This document shows, one piece after another, positions 19,012 to 28,345 of a stretch of DNA of 64,000 nt; the stretch's first letter is position 1; each line of letters opens with the position of its first letter. Source of the stretch: Rossellomorea marisflavi (lineage in GTDB: Bacteria > Bacillota > Bacilli > Bacillales > Bacillaceae_B); the NCBI RefSeq assembly GCF_001274775.1, contig NZ_LGUE01000004.1, positions 480,163 through 544,162 of the forward strand. Direction: 5' to 3'. The translations under genes were made by a program, and so were the position numbers. Below the pieces are notes generated by a model. The model ran no database searches and was not told the DNA's origin. It worked only from the letters and a program-made list of their open reading frames with translations.

Positions 19012-20838
19012 ATGGACAGATTACTTAAATTATTAAACACTCAACAAAGGGAGGCCGTCACGACCCCATCAAGATATACACAGATCGTAGCAGGGCCGGG
19101 GACAGGCAAAACAACCACACTCGCTGCAAAGATTCTCTATACACAGTCTGAGTTGGGTATACTGACCAACAATATATTGGGTATCTCTTTTTCACGTTCC
19201 GCCAAGTCACATTTATTAAATAAAATGGAAGAGTTTACAACCCTTATAGGATACGGCGGAAAACCAGTTATTTTAACGTTTCATAGCTTAGCTTTTCGAA
19301 TTATAAAGTACGGCATTCACTTTAATGAATCACTCTTCCGTCAAGGAGTTGAAACCATTCACACTGAAAACTTCATTGATTTAGATCCGTTACTAACTAA
19401 AGGCTTATGCAGTGAATATGCCGATCGAAAACTTGTCAATGAATCGATCTCACAAGCTTATAACTTAATTAGACAAGGATCACTTGAAGCCAGCCCTGTT
19501 ACTAACTGGAGAGATATCCCACAAGATGTTCAATATCCTGTGAACACATATACCTATGGAAGAATTTTAATTAGGGGACGTGATCTAGCAACTTTCTGGC
19601 GAAGAATAAATAAAATTAAAAAAATAAAAAACACAACAGACTTTCAAGGTCTCATTAGCGAAGCAACTCGTATTCTGTCTCTAAAACAAAGAACGTATCA
19701 TCATGTATCAGAACGTTTCAGGCATATCTTTGTTGATGAGTACCAAGATACCTCCTTGGCTCAAGAAGGACTTCTTCTAAGATTAATAGATAGAGATCAA
19801 ACCGTTACAGTCGTTGGAGATAAGAACCAGACGATATACACATTTAACGGGTCAAATAGTACAAATATGGATCGTTTCTCTGATTACTGCAAAAAATATG
19901 CTCCGGAAAGTTCTGAAGTTATACACCTTACTCATAATTACAGATCCACCAGAGAAATTATTCACGTAGCAAATGAGTTTATTGGGGAAGAAACAATTAC
20001 CCCCGTAAATAAGAGAAATGGAATTAAGCCAATGGTTGTTGAAACTCATTCTATTCAATTGGCAGCCGAATTCATAGCAAAAAAAATTAGCGAACTTGTT
20101 GAGGATACAACTGTTTCTCTTTCTGATATTTGTATTCTTTACAGAAAGAATTCGGAGCACTCCCCTCAAGCCGATAAAGTATTTGAACAACTTGGTCAAT
20201 ATTCTATTCGCTACGATACAGAGCAACAGCACAAAGAAAATACGGAGTCTCTTATAGGGCAAGTATTAAAGGTGCGGGATGAGTATGAAGATGAACCGTT
20301 AGAAGAAGTCTTTGAAAAATTGAAATTAAAAAATGCATCAAAGGAACTCCTTCAATTCATGATTGAAGTTATGAACCAAGGTGGCGTGGATACAGATGAC
20401 CTGACAGAACATATTGTTGAAATAAAGGAAGAGGCACAAGAGGAGACAAGTACAGATTCTATTACAATTAAAACAGTACACGAGGCTAAAGGATTAGAGT
20501 ATCCCATTGTATTTATCTTGTACTTGGGAGATCGCGAGTTTCCACACAGCAGCCGTCCGAATATTGAAGAGGAAAAACGATTATTATATGTCGGTATGAC
20601 CCGTGCACAAAATCAGTTGTATGTACTTGGCAAGAAGGGGATCGAATTCGAAGGATTTCTTAATAATTGTATTGATTCAGATACCACACATATTCATTAT
20701 TACTCGTCTATAGCCGAAGAAAAGAATGAGGGATTTAATAAAGCTGATAAAGATATAATCGACCAAACAGTAAAACAACAAGAAGAGGCAGAAAAAAAAA
20801 TAAAGGATGAATTAAGAAGGTTAATGGATTTCTTTTAA
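19012..20838 (+). CDS. UvrD/Rep-family SF1 helicase
   Basis: About 608 residues with the complete UvrD motif set: Q-motif LNTQQREAV (8-16), Walker A AGPGTGKTTTL (about 25-35), VDEYQDTS (about 241), VVGDKNQTIYTFNGS, LTHNYRSTREI, TVHEAKGLEYPIVFIL and RLLYVGMTRAQNQLYV (about 521-536). The start is ATG 19012 with GAGGAAGG 8 bases upstream; an in-frame TTG at 18964 lacks such a site. It is divergent from drmA and followed 11 bases later by a second UvrD-like gene. Housekeeping PcrA is longer (about 740), so this is an accessory helicase, probably part of the defence locus. Confidence 0.92.
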   Translation: MDRLLKLLNTQQREAVTTPSRYTQIVAGPGTGKTTTLAAKILYTQSELGILTNNILGISFSRSAKSHLLNKMEEFTTLIGYGGKPVILTFHSLAFRIIKYGIHFNESLFRQGVETIHTENFIDLDPLLTKGLCSEYADRKLVNESISQAYNLIRQGSLEASPVTNWRDIPQDVQYPVNTYTYGRILIRGRDLATFWRRINKIKKIKNTTDFQGLISEATRILSLKQRTYHHVSERFRHIFVDEYQDTSLAQEGLLLRLIDRDQTVTVVGDKNQTIYTFNGSNSTNMDRFSDYCKKYAPESSEVIHLTHNYRSTREIIHVANEFIGEETITPVNKRNGIKPMVVETHSIQLAAEFIAKKISELVEDTTVSLSDICILYRKNSEHSPQADKVFEQLGQYSIRYDTEQQHKENTESLIGQVLKVRDEYEDEPLEEVFEKLKLKNASKELLQFMIEVMNQGGVDTDDLTEHIVEIKEEAQEETSTDSITIKTVHEAKGLEYPIVFILYLGDREFPHSSRPNIEEEKRLLYVGMTRAQNQLYVLGKKGIEFEGFLNNCIDSDTTHIHYYSSIAEEKNEGFNKADKDIIDQTVKQQEEAEKKIKDELRRLMDFF

Positions 20839-20849
20839 GGAGGAGCAAG

Positions 20850-22301
20850 ATGTCAGACCCTATTGAATTAACCCAGAAACAAAAAACATGTGTCACTTTT
20901 AAACCAGAAGGAGATCTACTGATTCAAGGAATTCCAGGGAGCGGAAAATCAACTATACTGCTAGCAAGAGCAGCTTACTTGAAAGAAACTCTTCCAAATA
21001 CCTCTTTGCTTGTCCTGACTTATAGCAGGACACTTACTAATTATGTCCGTCAACTTTGTGCGAAGACTATTTCTAAACCCATTGATGCTAAGACCTTTCA
21101 TCAATGGGGACAAGAAATGCTTGAACACACAGATTACCCACATACCCGATTAATAATGGGTGATAATAGAAAAAGCGCAATCCGATTCGCCAAAAACATT
21201 GTAAATAAAAGATATGATACAGTTCATTTCCCTAAGATAAAAGTAAATTCTAATTCTAAAACTGACAAGGACTTGGTACAGTTTCTTTGCGATGAAATTG
21301 AATGGATTAAAGGCGCAGGAATAAGTAGTAGAAAAAAATACTTGGAAATAGCAAGGGTAGGTAGAGGGACAGATGTTCGCGTTACTAAATTACACCGGGA
21401 AACAATTTATGATATTTTAGAGAAATATAATGAAATACTTTCTAACCACTCTAATTATCAGGGGATCGATGGAGATGATTTAGCCAAGATACTGGTTGAA
21501 AAAGCAAATCAAATTCCGGAACACCTTAAACCTGATCATATATTAGTTGATGAAGCGCAGGACTTGCATTCTTTACAACTAAAAGCTATTAGTTCAATTG
21601 CTAAGAAAAGCCTAACTATTGGTGCAGATAAAGGTCAACAAATTTTTAGACGCTCTTTCACTTGGAAAGATGCAGGAATAAAAGTTTTGGGCAGTCGAAG
21701 TCAATTATTAAAGCAAACGTTTAGATCCACTCGCGAAATTATTAAATTGGCTAATGACTTCCAACAACAAGATAAGAAATATATTAGAGACGAGGACTAT
21801 TGCCGCGCAGAAGAGCCAAAAATTAATGGAAAAATTCCAGAATTAATACTTTGTCCAGATCAAAAAAAGGAAGATAAGATTATTATTGAACATGTAAAAA
21901 CTGTGAGAAGTACCTATCCCGATAGCACTATTGGGATTATTGCCCATTCAAATAAAAAACTAGAATACCTTAAGAAAGTTCTAGATGAAAAAGGGTTTCC
22001 TGTATACCTTGTTAAAGAGGAAAATGCTGATATTATTTCTCCAGGGGTAAAATTAATTACCTTTCAATCCTCGAAAGGATTAGAATTTGATCATGTAATA
22101 ATTACAGATCTAAAAAAGGGTAAAGTTCCTTATAAAGCCCCTTCACCTGGAGAAGATGAAGAAGAGTTTATGTCACGAGAAAGAAAAAAACTTTACGTTG
22201 CCATGACACGGGCCAAAAAGACGTTATTGCTCGTTGCTCAAGAAGAATATTCTGTATTTGTGGATGAATTAAATAAAGATCTATACTGTTTAAACACATA
22301 A
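20850..22301 (+). CDS. UvrD-like helicase/ATPase, compact
   Basis: A 483-residue SF1 protein: IPGSGKSTILLARA (Walker A, about 27), VDEAQDLHSLQ (about 233), TIGADKGQQIFRRSF (motif III), LKQTFRSTREI (motif IV), TFQSSKGLEFDHVIITDL (motif V) and KLYVAMTRAKKTLLL (motif VI, about 447). The accessory 1B/2B insertions of full UvrD proteins are short. GGAGG lies between the preceding stop and this ATG, so the two are an operon. A tandem long/short UvrD pair suggests a heterodimeric motor. Whether it works with DISARM, or takes the place of the drmE gene I cannot find, is open. Confidence 0.9.
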   Translation: MSDPIELTQKQKTCVTFKPEGDLLIQGIPGSGKSTILLARAAYLKETLPNTSLLVLTYSRTLTNYVRQLCAKTISKPIDAKTFHQWGQEMLEHTDYPHTRLIMGDNRKSAIRFAKNIVNKRYDTVHFPKIKVNSNSKTDKDLVQFLCDEIEWIKGAGISSRKKYLEIARVGRGTDVRVTKLHRETIYDILEKYNEILSNHSNYQGIDGDDLAKILVEKANQIPEHLKPDHILVDEAQDLHSLQLKAISSIAKKSLTIGADKGQQIFRRSFTWKDAGIKVLGSRSQLLKQTFRSTREIIKLANDFQQQDKKYIRDEDYCRAEEPKINGKIPELILCPDQKKEDKIIIEHVKTVRSTYPDSTIGIIAHSNKKLEYLKKVLDEKGFPVYLVKEENADIISPGVKLITFQSSKGLEFDHVIITDLKKGKVPYKAPSPGEDEEEFMSRERKKLYVAMTRAKKTLLLVAQEEYSVFVDELNKDLYCLNT

Positions 22302-22305
22302 TGCC

Positions 22306-22345
22306 GGTAGCGTAATGGACTTATAGTCTATTCCGCTACTCTTTT
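22306..22345 (+). terminator. Hairpin after the UvrD pair
   Basis: Inverted repeat GTAGCG...CGCTAC with an inner AATGGACT/AGTCTATT arm and a 3-4 base loop, followed by CTTTTAT. It lies 5 bases after the stop at 22301 and probably ends the UvrD message. The rest of the gap to 22565 shows nothing coding. Confidence 0.55.
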
Positions 22346-22565
22346 ATGAGGAAATAATTGTATTTCTGACATTTTCTAATATTACTCATTAAATTTAGAA
22401 ACAATTTCAGCCTCAATCAGGATTAAACACCTTGGTGTTTTTGCAACTCATAAAGCTACATAAAAAGACAAGATACTAACCTATACACGCAGCTCAGAGA
22501 TGTTTCTATTTTTTTAAAATTATTCTTATACATAATAAAATTGGTTAATAACTGTTCCTAAAACA

Positions 22566-23543
22566 TTACACCCCCCACAACACTTCATAACCATTCTTTA
22601 TCGAATAATTGTACATCTTTACTAACTTATTCTCACTATAGTTCCCCATCTGCCCCACCAACAATGGTTCCGCTACCAACGCCTCATTCCTTGACACAAT
22701 AGTGTTCAAGTATTCCTTCTTAGGCAACTTGTCACTCTTAGATGTATTGCACGTGTTACACGCCAAAACCAGGTTCCAAATCTGATCCGACTGCACAAAC
22801 GACCAAGGAATAAAATGATCGACATGTGTTTCTCGCTTCTGTCCGGTCAGCTTCTTACCGCAATAGAAGCACTTTGCCTCGAAATGGGATAATAGTATCT
22901 TCTCGTAAGGCCGCAAGGATCCCCTTTTCGCAATGCTTTCCACTTTCTCCAACAGATGATTGATATGAGGAACTTCGTTCAGTTTCTCGATCATGGCTGC
23001 CATGTGATAATTGGTCAATTGGACGATTAGCCTCTGGTAGTTCATCATGAATACATGGACTGCCGGGCTGAATCGTAACCGTTCTGTCCGGTGATCAAAT
23101 GCATAGAAGGTAGCACCCGTGTCCCCATATAGGGCCCCAAAGACGTTTTCTTTCATGGTGGTTTTGACCTTGTTGATCAGACTGATCTGTAAGGAATCAG
23201 GTATCTTATCAAACACCATTTGTGGTGGTATGGAATGACGCGCCTGCTCCTCTTTCATGATTGTGACCACCCTGGCCGTCTTCCCCCGGTTCTGATAGAT
23301 CAGATTATGCTGGACGATAAGGTTCCAATAAACCTTTGTGAATGTGTATGCCAGTTGATCATAGGTCAGTTCCAGATTTTCATTGACCTGGTACAGATTT
23401 TCGATCAATGCCTTCATCAGGGCATATTTATACGTTGATGATTTAACAGACTTTGAAGAGAGGACGATGGTGAACGTCCTCCAGATTTCTTCATCCGTCA
23501 GATAGTCAGCCCGCAATTCTCCGACTTTCAATTTATGGCTCAT
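22566..23543 (-). CDS. HNH endonuclease
   Basis: About 325 residues. The C-terminal third holds a classic zinc-bound HNH: CFYCGKKL (first CxxC), HVDHFIPWSF (catalytic His), NLVLACNTCNTSKSD (Asn and second CxxC). The N-terminal ~200 residues are helical and unlabelled. I start at ATG 23543 (AAAGGATTG site) rather than TTG 23552. It heads no obvious operon of its own but sits 19 bases downstream of the MazG-like gene on the same strand. Restriction or phage-type nicking nuclease is likely from context and fold. Confidence 0.85.
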   Translation of the reverse strand: MSHKLKVGELRADYLTDEEIWRTFTIVLSSKSVKSSTYKYALMKALIENLYQVNENLELTYDQLAYTFTKVYWNLIVQHNLIYQNRGKTARVVTIMKEEQARHSIPPQMVFDKIPDSLQISLINKVKTTMKENVFGALYGDTGATFYAFDHRTERLRFSPAVHVFMMNYQRLIVQLTNYHMAAMIEKLNEVPHINHLLEKVESIAKRGSLRPYEKILLSHFEAKCFYCGKKLTGQKRETHVDHFIPWSFVQSDQIWNLVLACNTCNTSKSDKLPKKEYLNTIVSRNEALVAEPLLVGQMGNYSENKLVKMYNYSIKNGYEVLWGV

Positions 23544-23562
23544 TTCATTCAATCCTTTGGTT

Positions 23563-23886
23563 TTATTCCTTTACATCAATCAGGAAGATTCCTTCCTGGA
23601 ACCCTCCCCGTTCCTGCTTCTTTCGGAGTCGGATGCTCTCGATTTCTTCCATGGAAGATCCATGCGTTTTGGCGATGGCATGTAATACTTCGAGGATGTC
23701 AGCCAGTTCTTCTTTTGCTTCTTCATTTGCAGTGGCATTCATATATTCATCTACTTCTTCCAAGCACTTCGTCTTCAACTCTTTTATATACTCCTCATTC
23801 GACAGGATCGTCGTTGAGACCTCTTTCCCTTTTGCTTCGATGATTTCAGGTATCTTGTCACGTACCAGTTTATTATATGTTGGCAT
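23563..23886 (-). CDS. MazG-like nucleotide pyrophosphohydrolase
   Basis: A 107-residue all-alpha NTP-PPase (MazG/PRA-PH superfamily). It begins PTYNKLVRDKIPEIIEA, a common start of this group, and carries the metal-binding acids in CLEEVDEYMNA and AKEELADILEVLHAIA (ExxE and ExxD). Such proteins cleave (d)NTPs or phosphoribosyl-ATP-like substrates to the monophosphate and pyrophosphate. It lies just upstream of an HNH gene, an arrangement that may point to nucleotide-pool or signal degradation during phage attack, but a house-cleaning role is equally possible. Confidence 0.85.
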   Translation of the reverse strand: MPTYNKLVRDKIPEIIEAKGKEVSTTILSNEEYIKELKTKCLEEVDEYMNATANEEAKEELADILEVLHAIAKTHGSSMEEIESIRLRKKQERGGFQEGIFLIDVKE

Positions 23887-24044
23887 GTTACTAGTTTCCT
23901 CCTCACCCTTTATCTATTTCATCGGCGTTTACAGGACTTCCTTTAATCCAATTAGGTTGTTGAATCGGCTGATGCCCATCCTTCATTGTCTTTAGTTATC
24001 AGGATTATCTTCTCATCAGATGCCAAGGCTTTTCTCATTCCTAT

Positions 24045-25448
24045 TCACACCTCTAACCGCTCTTTCATCCCTTCCAAAGTGAGATACTTCCCATTTTCTT
24101 TCCTATGTAGCATTGCATGACAATTCGGGCAAACAGGTATTAAATCTGTTCTTGGATCAACCACATATCCCTCTTTGACCTTATGAAGGGGTGTGATGTG
24201 ATGTACATGAATAAAGTCTCTTCCCAATTCCCCATACGTCTCTTCGAAGTTTATCCTACACACTTGGCACTCCACACCGTAATGATCTATGCATTGTTGA
24301 CGAGCAATGGGATTACGTTCATAGGCATTGACCGTAATCGTTTTGCGCTCCCCTTCCCATAGGTCGGGCAAATCGTCAGGATATGTTACTGAAGATACAT
24401 CATTTGCAAAGTGGGACATGATGTAGTCACGGAGCTCTCCGGTGAGTTTCATTGATCCCTGGATGTTCCCTCTTAACCCTCGCTCTCTTAATCGAGGAAG
24501 AGTCAGATCATCCTTATCGGCTACATCCACCAACCGAATGCGGGTCTTTTCCCCTTCGATCGCTTGACTGTATTTATCGGTATCCAACCAGAACGATTGA
24601 TCATAAACGGTGTCATTTGAATGGACCAAGCCGTCTATCACTTCCACTTTATACATCACCTTTTTTACACTTCCAGATACATATAGAAATAAGATATCTC
24701 CGTTTTCATAGTTATAGGAACGTTTCCAATCAAGTGCTTGAAAGTGGCTGAATGCCCGCTCCAAATCGTATTCATCGGGATTTGCCGGTACCAGCCAGAT
24801 TCGGCGGGCATTTTTGTGATCCTTTTCTTCCAGCTGCTGGCGACGAGCCGCTGATATTGTTGGAGGGGCAACAAAGCGATAGATATCCCCATCATAGTAG
24901 TAAGGAACATGATACGCATATCCTCTTTCGATAGGGTCATAGCATCTATGAATGCTAATGTTCAGATGCTCAGATAAGTACCTCGCCGCATCTTGGATTG
25001 AGTCTGCTTCATAAAGCGGTTGGCTGTTCTTCCTGATCGAAATCGGTGTCCGGGTGGTACGTTTTCGAATATACTTCGGATTCACCCTGACCCTCTCATT
25101 CATACAATGCTTTTTCCAGTAATAATTATCCCTATTAGTGGCTCTACACAGGAGTGTAAGCTCATCCTGGATCTTTCTGTCTTCAAAAAGAAAGTAATCC
25201 CGGTGGTTCTGATTGCTAAGCATGCTCATAAAAGAATATCCATAGGTTGCATGCTTAATGATGCCCGATGTCTCTTTTGGGATGAGTTCTGCTATTTCCC
25301 CGATACGAAAGCTTGCTGATACATCTTTCTGTTGGTCCTCAGCTGCCCTCAAAAATAGGACAAACAATTTATCACCATTTACTCTATTCACAATGCTGGT
25401 AGTTGAAAACAGATGATACCCTTCACAGTCCCAATCAAAGTCCTCCAT
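24045..25448 (-). CDS. EVE-HNH endonuclease (possible modification-dependent restriction)
   Basis: A 467-residue protein in three parts. Residues 1-180 are unrecognised. Residues about 215-320 look like an EVE/PUA-type domain (ARRIWLVPANPDEYDLERAF, DWKRSYNYENGDILFLYVSG, VMYKVEVI). The C-terminus is an HNH nuclease: ECQVCRINFEE, DFIHVHHITPLHKV, DLIPVCPNCHAMLHR. EVE domains read modified bases, and EVE-HNH fusions are known type IV restriction enzymes that cut 5-methyl- or hydroxymethylcytosine DNA. If so it must tolerate the host's own methylated CCWGG. It is followed closely by no other gene on its strand and preceded by another HNH gene 14 bases away. Confidence 0.85.
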   Translation of the reverse strand: MEDFDWDCEGYHLFSTTSIVNRVNGDKLFVLFLRAAEDQQKDVSASFRIGEIAELIPKETSGIIKHATYGYSFMSMLSNQNHRDYFLFEDRKIQDELTLLCRATNRDNYYWKKHCMNERVRVNPKYIRKRTTRTPISIRKNSQPLYEADSIQDAARYLSEHLNISIHRCYDPIERGYAYHVPYYYDGDIYRFVAPPTISAARRQQLEEKDHKNARRIWLVPANPDEYDLERAFSHFQALDWKRSYNYENGDILFLYVSGSVKKVMYKVEVIDGLVHSNDTVYDQSFWLDTDKYSQAIEGEKTRIRLVDVADKDDLTLPRLRERGLRGNIQGSMKLTGELRDYIMSHFANDVSSVTYPDDLPDLWEGERKTITVNAYERNPIARQQCIDHYGVECQVCRINFEETYGELGRDFIHVHHITPLHKVKEGYVVDPRTDLIPVCPNCHAMLHRKENGKYLTLEGMKERLEV

Positions 25449-25461
25449 GTTCTCCCTCCCT

Positions 25462-26400
25462 TTAAATGAGTTTCAGTCCCTTTAACTCGATCCACTTGAC
25501 CAGATTCTTTTTACTCGGTTCATACCATTGCGAACATAAATAATAGTCCTTATCCATAATACGGACGGGTCTGGAATAGTATCGATTATATCCTTTTTCA
25601 TCTTTTACCTGCTGTTTGATGTCAGATGTATGATCCAATGGTTTCAATAAAGGGAAACCGAGATTGAATATTTTCTTTGAATAGACAGCAGTGGTGAACC
25701 GGTTGATCTCTTCAAGTGAAACCTGATTCGATTCCAATAATCTCCTCAAGGAGGTATTAGCAATGACCCCTACCTTTTTTTCATAATACCTTTCTTTTCC
25801 CTGCGTTTCCTGGGGGATGACTTGATTTTCAGACGAGGGATCTTTCAACACATGCCTCTGAAGTTGCAGTCTAATCTTGTCCGATAAAATCTGACTTTCC
25901 CTCATCAACTTATGAATCCGCTCACAATTCTCCCAGTGTTCCTCCCATATATCTGAATCTACGATATCTTCAAACCCCAATCTTGTAGGTGTACTCCATT
26001 TCTCAAACGCATCCAATCTATCAATCATATCGGCAAGATCTTGAACGCCACGAGTATAAGGCGAGAGTTTTGCCCCACTCACCATCCAGTCTTTCCAATG
26101 GGAGTTACCTTTGGATTGATTGCACTTGCCGCAAGCCGGAACCAAATTGTGTATTTCGGAAATATACCCTGTCGGACGCTTGTTTTGTACCAGTGGTCGA
26201 AAATGATCCCATTCAGTATGACGGTCTCCACAATACGCACACTTTATGGCGTCTTTCATCCCAAGCAGCGTCAATACTTCATTTACTTCTTTTTCCGTTG
26301 GAGGGATGCAAGGGATAATCCCGTTAATGAATGAATTGGTTATACTAGAGGACCTTCCATTGATTTTTACAGGTACAGGCATTTTAAAATGTTGTGTCAT
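25462..26400 (-). CDS. HNH endonuclease
   Basis: About 312 residues with an internal HNH (residues about 62-115): CAYCGDRHTEWDHFRPL and NLVPACGKCNQSKGN. The C-terminal half contains a helical region and ends in a beta-rich segment (YYSRPVRIMDKDYYLCSQWY). ATG 26400 has an AAGGGG site 7 bases before; a longer in-frame start at 26472 would put 24 hydrophobic residues in front and has no good site. The stop is 14 bases from the EVE-HNH start, so the two are probably one transcript. Confidence 0.85.
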   Translation of the reverse strand: MTQHFKMPVPVKINGRSSSITNSFINGIIPCIPPTEKEVNEVLTLLGMKDAIKCAYCGDRHTEWDHFRPLVQNKRPTGYISEIHNLVPACGKCNQSKGNSHWKDWMVSGAKLSPYTRGVQDLADMIDRLDAFEKWSTPTRLGFEDIVDSDIWEEHWENCERIHKLMRESQILSDKIRLQLQRHVLKDPSSENQVIPQETQGKERYYEKKVGVIANTSLRRLLESNQVSLEEINRFTTAVYSKKIFNLGFPLLKPLDHTSDIKQQVKDEKGYNRYYSRPVRIMDKDYYLCSQWYEPSKKNLVKWIELKGLKLI

Positions 26401-26516
26401 GTCCAAACCCCTTATCATTTTTTGAGGTGATGCAAGAATTCGGGTTAATGCTATGTAATAATATGGTAGCATATAAGGAGTATTTTACTAGTGTTTATTG
26501 AAAGGATGAGACCTTG

Positions 26517-27128
26517 ATGCCTATAGCTGAAAGAGACTACTGGAGAAATGATCGATATCGACCCAAAAAGAAAAAAACACCCAAATTGACTTGGGGCTTT
26601 GTAGGACTTATACTCCTGGCCTTGTTTGCCAGTGGACTTCCCATGAAGATTTACAATGAAGTCACGATCCATCACGACCAAAAGATACGAAGTTACTTGG
26701 AACAACGAGAGCAATACTATAATGCCAGTGATCAACGTTTCAAGCAGCTGATTAATAAACTGAAAGAGAATAACGGTAATCTTTCAACCTTGTCATTGGA
26801 GATCAGCGAAACCGATGTGACACTTGCACGAAATTATCAAAAGCTCATTAATCTGGATCCTCCCCGAGACTTTAAACAGCTTCATGACAAAACGATCGAA
26901 GAATGTATTATCAGGCAAGCAGCCGTCAACTACCTCATCTCCTCTGATGCTATAAATGCCTATAAATCTGAAGTGTTATCAACCTACATAGAAGAAAGTA
27001 ACCAAAAAATAAGTGAATTGCGTCCACTTCTCATTGAAGGGTTACAAAAGGCCGACTTGAGATATCAGATTGAAGAAGATGGAACATTAACCTATTGGGT
27101 GAAAGATGACCATTTGAGATTGGAATAA
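26517..27128 (+). CDS. Membrane-anchored hypothetical protein
   Basis: A 203-residue protein with a basic N-terminus (RYRPKKKKTPK), one transmembrane helix at about residues 27-45 (WGFVGLILLALFASGL) and a long helical, charged extracytoplasmic region with coiled-coil character. ATG 26517 follows AAAGGATGAG; a TTG sits just before it. I do not recognise a family. It marks the end of the nuclease cluster. Confidence 0.75.
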   Translation: MPIAERDYWRNDRYRPKKKKTPKLTWGFVGLILLALFASGLPMKIYNEVTIHHDQKIRSYLEQREQYYNASDQRFKQLINKLKENNGNLSTLSLEISETDVTLARNYQKLINLDPPRDFKQLHDKTIEECIIRQAAVNYLISSDAINAYKSEVLSTYIEESNQKISELRPLLIEGLQKADLRYQIEEDGTLTYWVKDDHLRLE

Positions 27129-27132
27129 GTAT

Positions 27133-27170
27133 AGGGTCTGCCCTTGATTAACTGAGGGTGGACCTTTTTA
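27133..27170 (+). terminator. Rho-independent terminator
   Basis: AGGGTCTGCCCT and AGGGTGGACCTT form an imperfect stem across an 10-base loop followed by TTTTTA. It lies just after the membrane-anchored gene. Confidence 0.65.
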
Positions 27171-27325
27171 TGCCCAACTTCCTTATAAGTGGTGAATATG
27201 CCAATCAAAGCATCCTCTCTCAAAAAAACTTCGTTATATTCCCTATAATTGTAAAAACTTGACGTTCTGTCTGTTCCGACCTTCTTTATGCAACTTGATA
27301 ATGGTTGTAAAAAGGGGCGTAACCT

Positions 27326-27562
27326 TTGCCAGAACGTGATTTATACAAGAAATATCTAGGTATTCATCTTAGAAATAAGAGGCTTGAGATCGGCCTGACC
27401 CAGGATGAACTGGAGGAAAAGGCAGGTCTGAGCGAAACCGTGATCAGCAAAATTGAGAACAGCGAACGACTCCCCAGTTCCTTCACCCTCTATTTGATAA
27501 CCAGCGCAATGGGAATAAGCATAGACCAGTTGAATCAAGACATTACCCGATCCCATCCATGA
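27326..27562 (+). CDS. XRE-family helix-turn-helix regulator
   Basis: A 78-residue stand-alone HTH protein: LGIHLRNKRLEIGLTQDELE, then AGLSETVISKIENSERLPS is the turn and recognition helix of the Cro/CI-type fold. It starts at TTG 27326 with an AAAGGGG site 8 bases before. It may control neighbouring genes; no operator could be identified. Confidence 0.85.
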   Translation: MPERDLYKKYLGIHLRNKRLEIGLTQDELEEKAGLSETVISKIENSERLPSSFTLYLITSAMGISIDQLNQDITRSHP

Positions 27563-27606
27563 AGAGACCAAAGAGCCAAAATAATTGCAAGCATTCCATT
27601 TTCCAC

Positions 27607-27840
27607 GGAGGTGATCAATCATCGTCAAAAAACCACAATGGACCAAGATGATGGTAATCCAGAATAAGAAGACCCTCACCTATGAATTCATCGGATTTAA
27701 AGACGAACAGGCGTATGGAGAGATCTATGTCACCAATGACGAGTCGAAGACCTCCATCTTCCGGGGGACCGGATTGAAGCAGGTCATGCGGGATGCAAAG
27801 AAAGGAAGCTGCAGGCGTTGAGCTGCGGCTTCCTTTTTTG
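27607..27840 (+). repeat. Direct repeat, intact copy
   Basis: This stretch (ribosome binding site, small gene and terminator) is repeated at 28346-28525 with about 70 bases deleted from the middle of the second copy. Shared anchors are CCACAATGGACCAAGATGAT, CGAAGACCTCCATCTTCCGG and GGAAGCTGCAG. Confidence 0.75.
27648..27821 (+). CDS. Small hypothetical protein with ambiguous start
   Basis: At least 57 residues from ATG 27648 (MMVIQNKKTLTYEFIGFKDE...). The frame is open upstream to TGA 27612-27614, and the only good ribosome binding site (GGAGGTG, 27607-27613) is spaced for an ATC at 27621 rather than for any ATG/GTG/TTG; an AUC or AUU start is therefore possible. The 3' end is inside a terminator hairpin (GGAAGCTGCAG / CTGCGGCTTCC, then TTTTTT, up to about 27840). 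A damaged second copy is at 28346-28525. Function unknown. Confidence 0.5.
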   Translation: MMVIQNKKTLTYEFIGFKDEQAYGEIYVTNDESKTSIFRGTGLKQVMRDAKKGSCRR

Positions 27841-28006
27841 ATGGGCTATTTTCTATGCATAATCCTAGGTAACAAATGCACCATTCCTTTCCCCATGAAC
27901 CAATTGTTGAACGAATTCATTCACAACGTATGCGGCTTATGATACGCTTATCATATCTTTATTTCCAAATTAATCCTTTTGAAGATTGAAAGAGAGGCTG
28001 ATCCAC

Positions 28007-28261
28007 ATGCAAAACGCCCCAAGGTTTAGACCGGAGTATATTCCACTCTCGATAATGGTCATCATGAGCATCGTCCTACTATTAACACTGTTTTGGGGTC
28101 TTGCCTCAATAAAGGATATCATCACAAATGTCTTAGTCATCATTTTGCTTGGGTTTATAACTGTAGATGTCAAGAATCATTCTTTAGAGAGCAAATCGTT
28201 GAGGCCCGCTTATAAATATGTTGTCATGATCATTCTGCTCTCTCTTTTATCTTTATTTTAA
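28007..28261 (+). CDS. Small membrane protein
   Basis: An 84-residue protein with three predicted transmembrane helices (about residues 12-32, 38-55 and 67-84: IPLSIMVIMSIVLLL, ITNVLVIILLGFITV, YVVMIILLSLLSLF). ATG 28007 follows GAGAGG at a 9-base spacing. It lies between the two copies of the direct repeat. No family recognised. Confidence 0.7.
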   Translation: MQNAPRFRPEYIPLSIMVIMSIVLLLTLFWGLASIKDIITNVLVIILLGFITVDVKNHSLESKSLRPAYKYVVMIILLSLLSLF

Positions 28262-28345
28262 CTAACACATCTTGCTAGACTACACTTCTTTATTTCTTTA
28301 CTTCTTCATAATCCCCGCCACAAATCGCGTCAACACTTTTCTCGG

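Noticed and set aside
26451..26735. 94-codon minus-strand frame upstream of the HNH gene
   Set aside because: Opposes the membrane-anchored gene at 26517-27128 that has a ribosome binding site; no supporting signal of its own.
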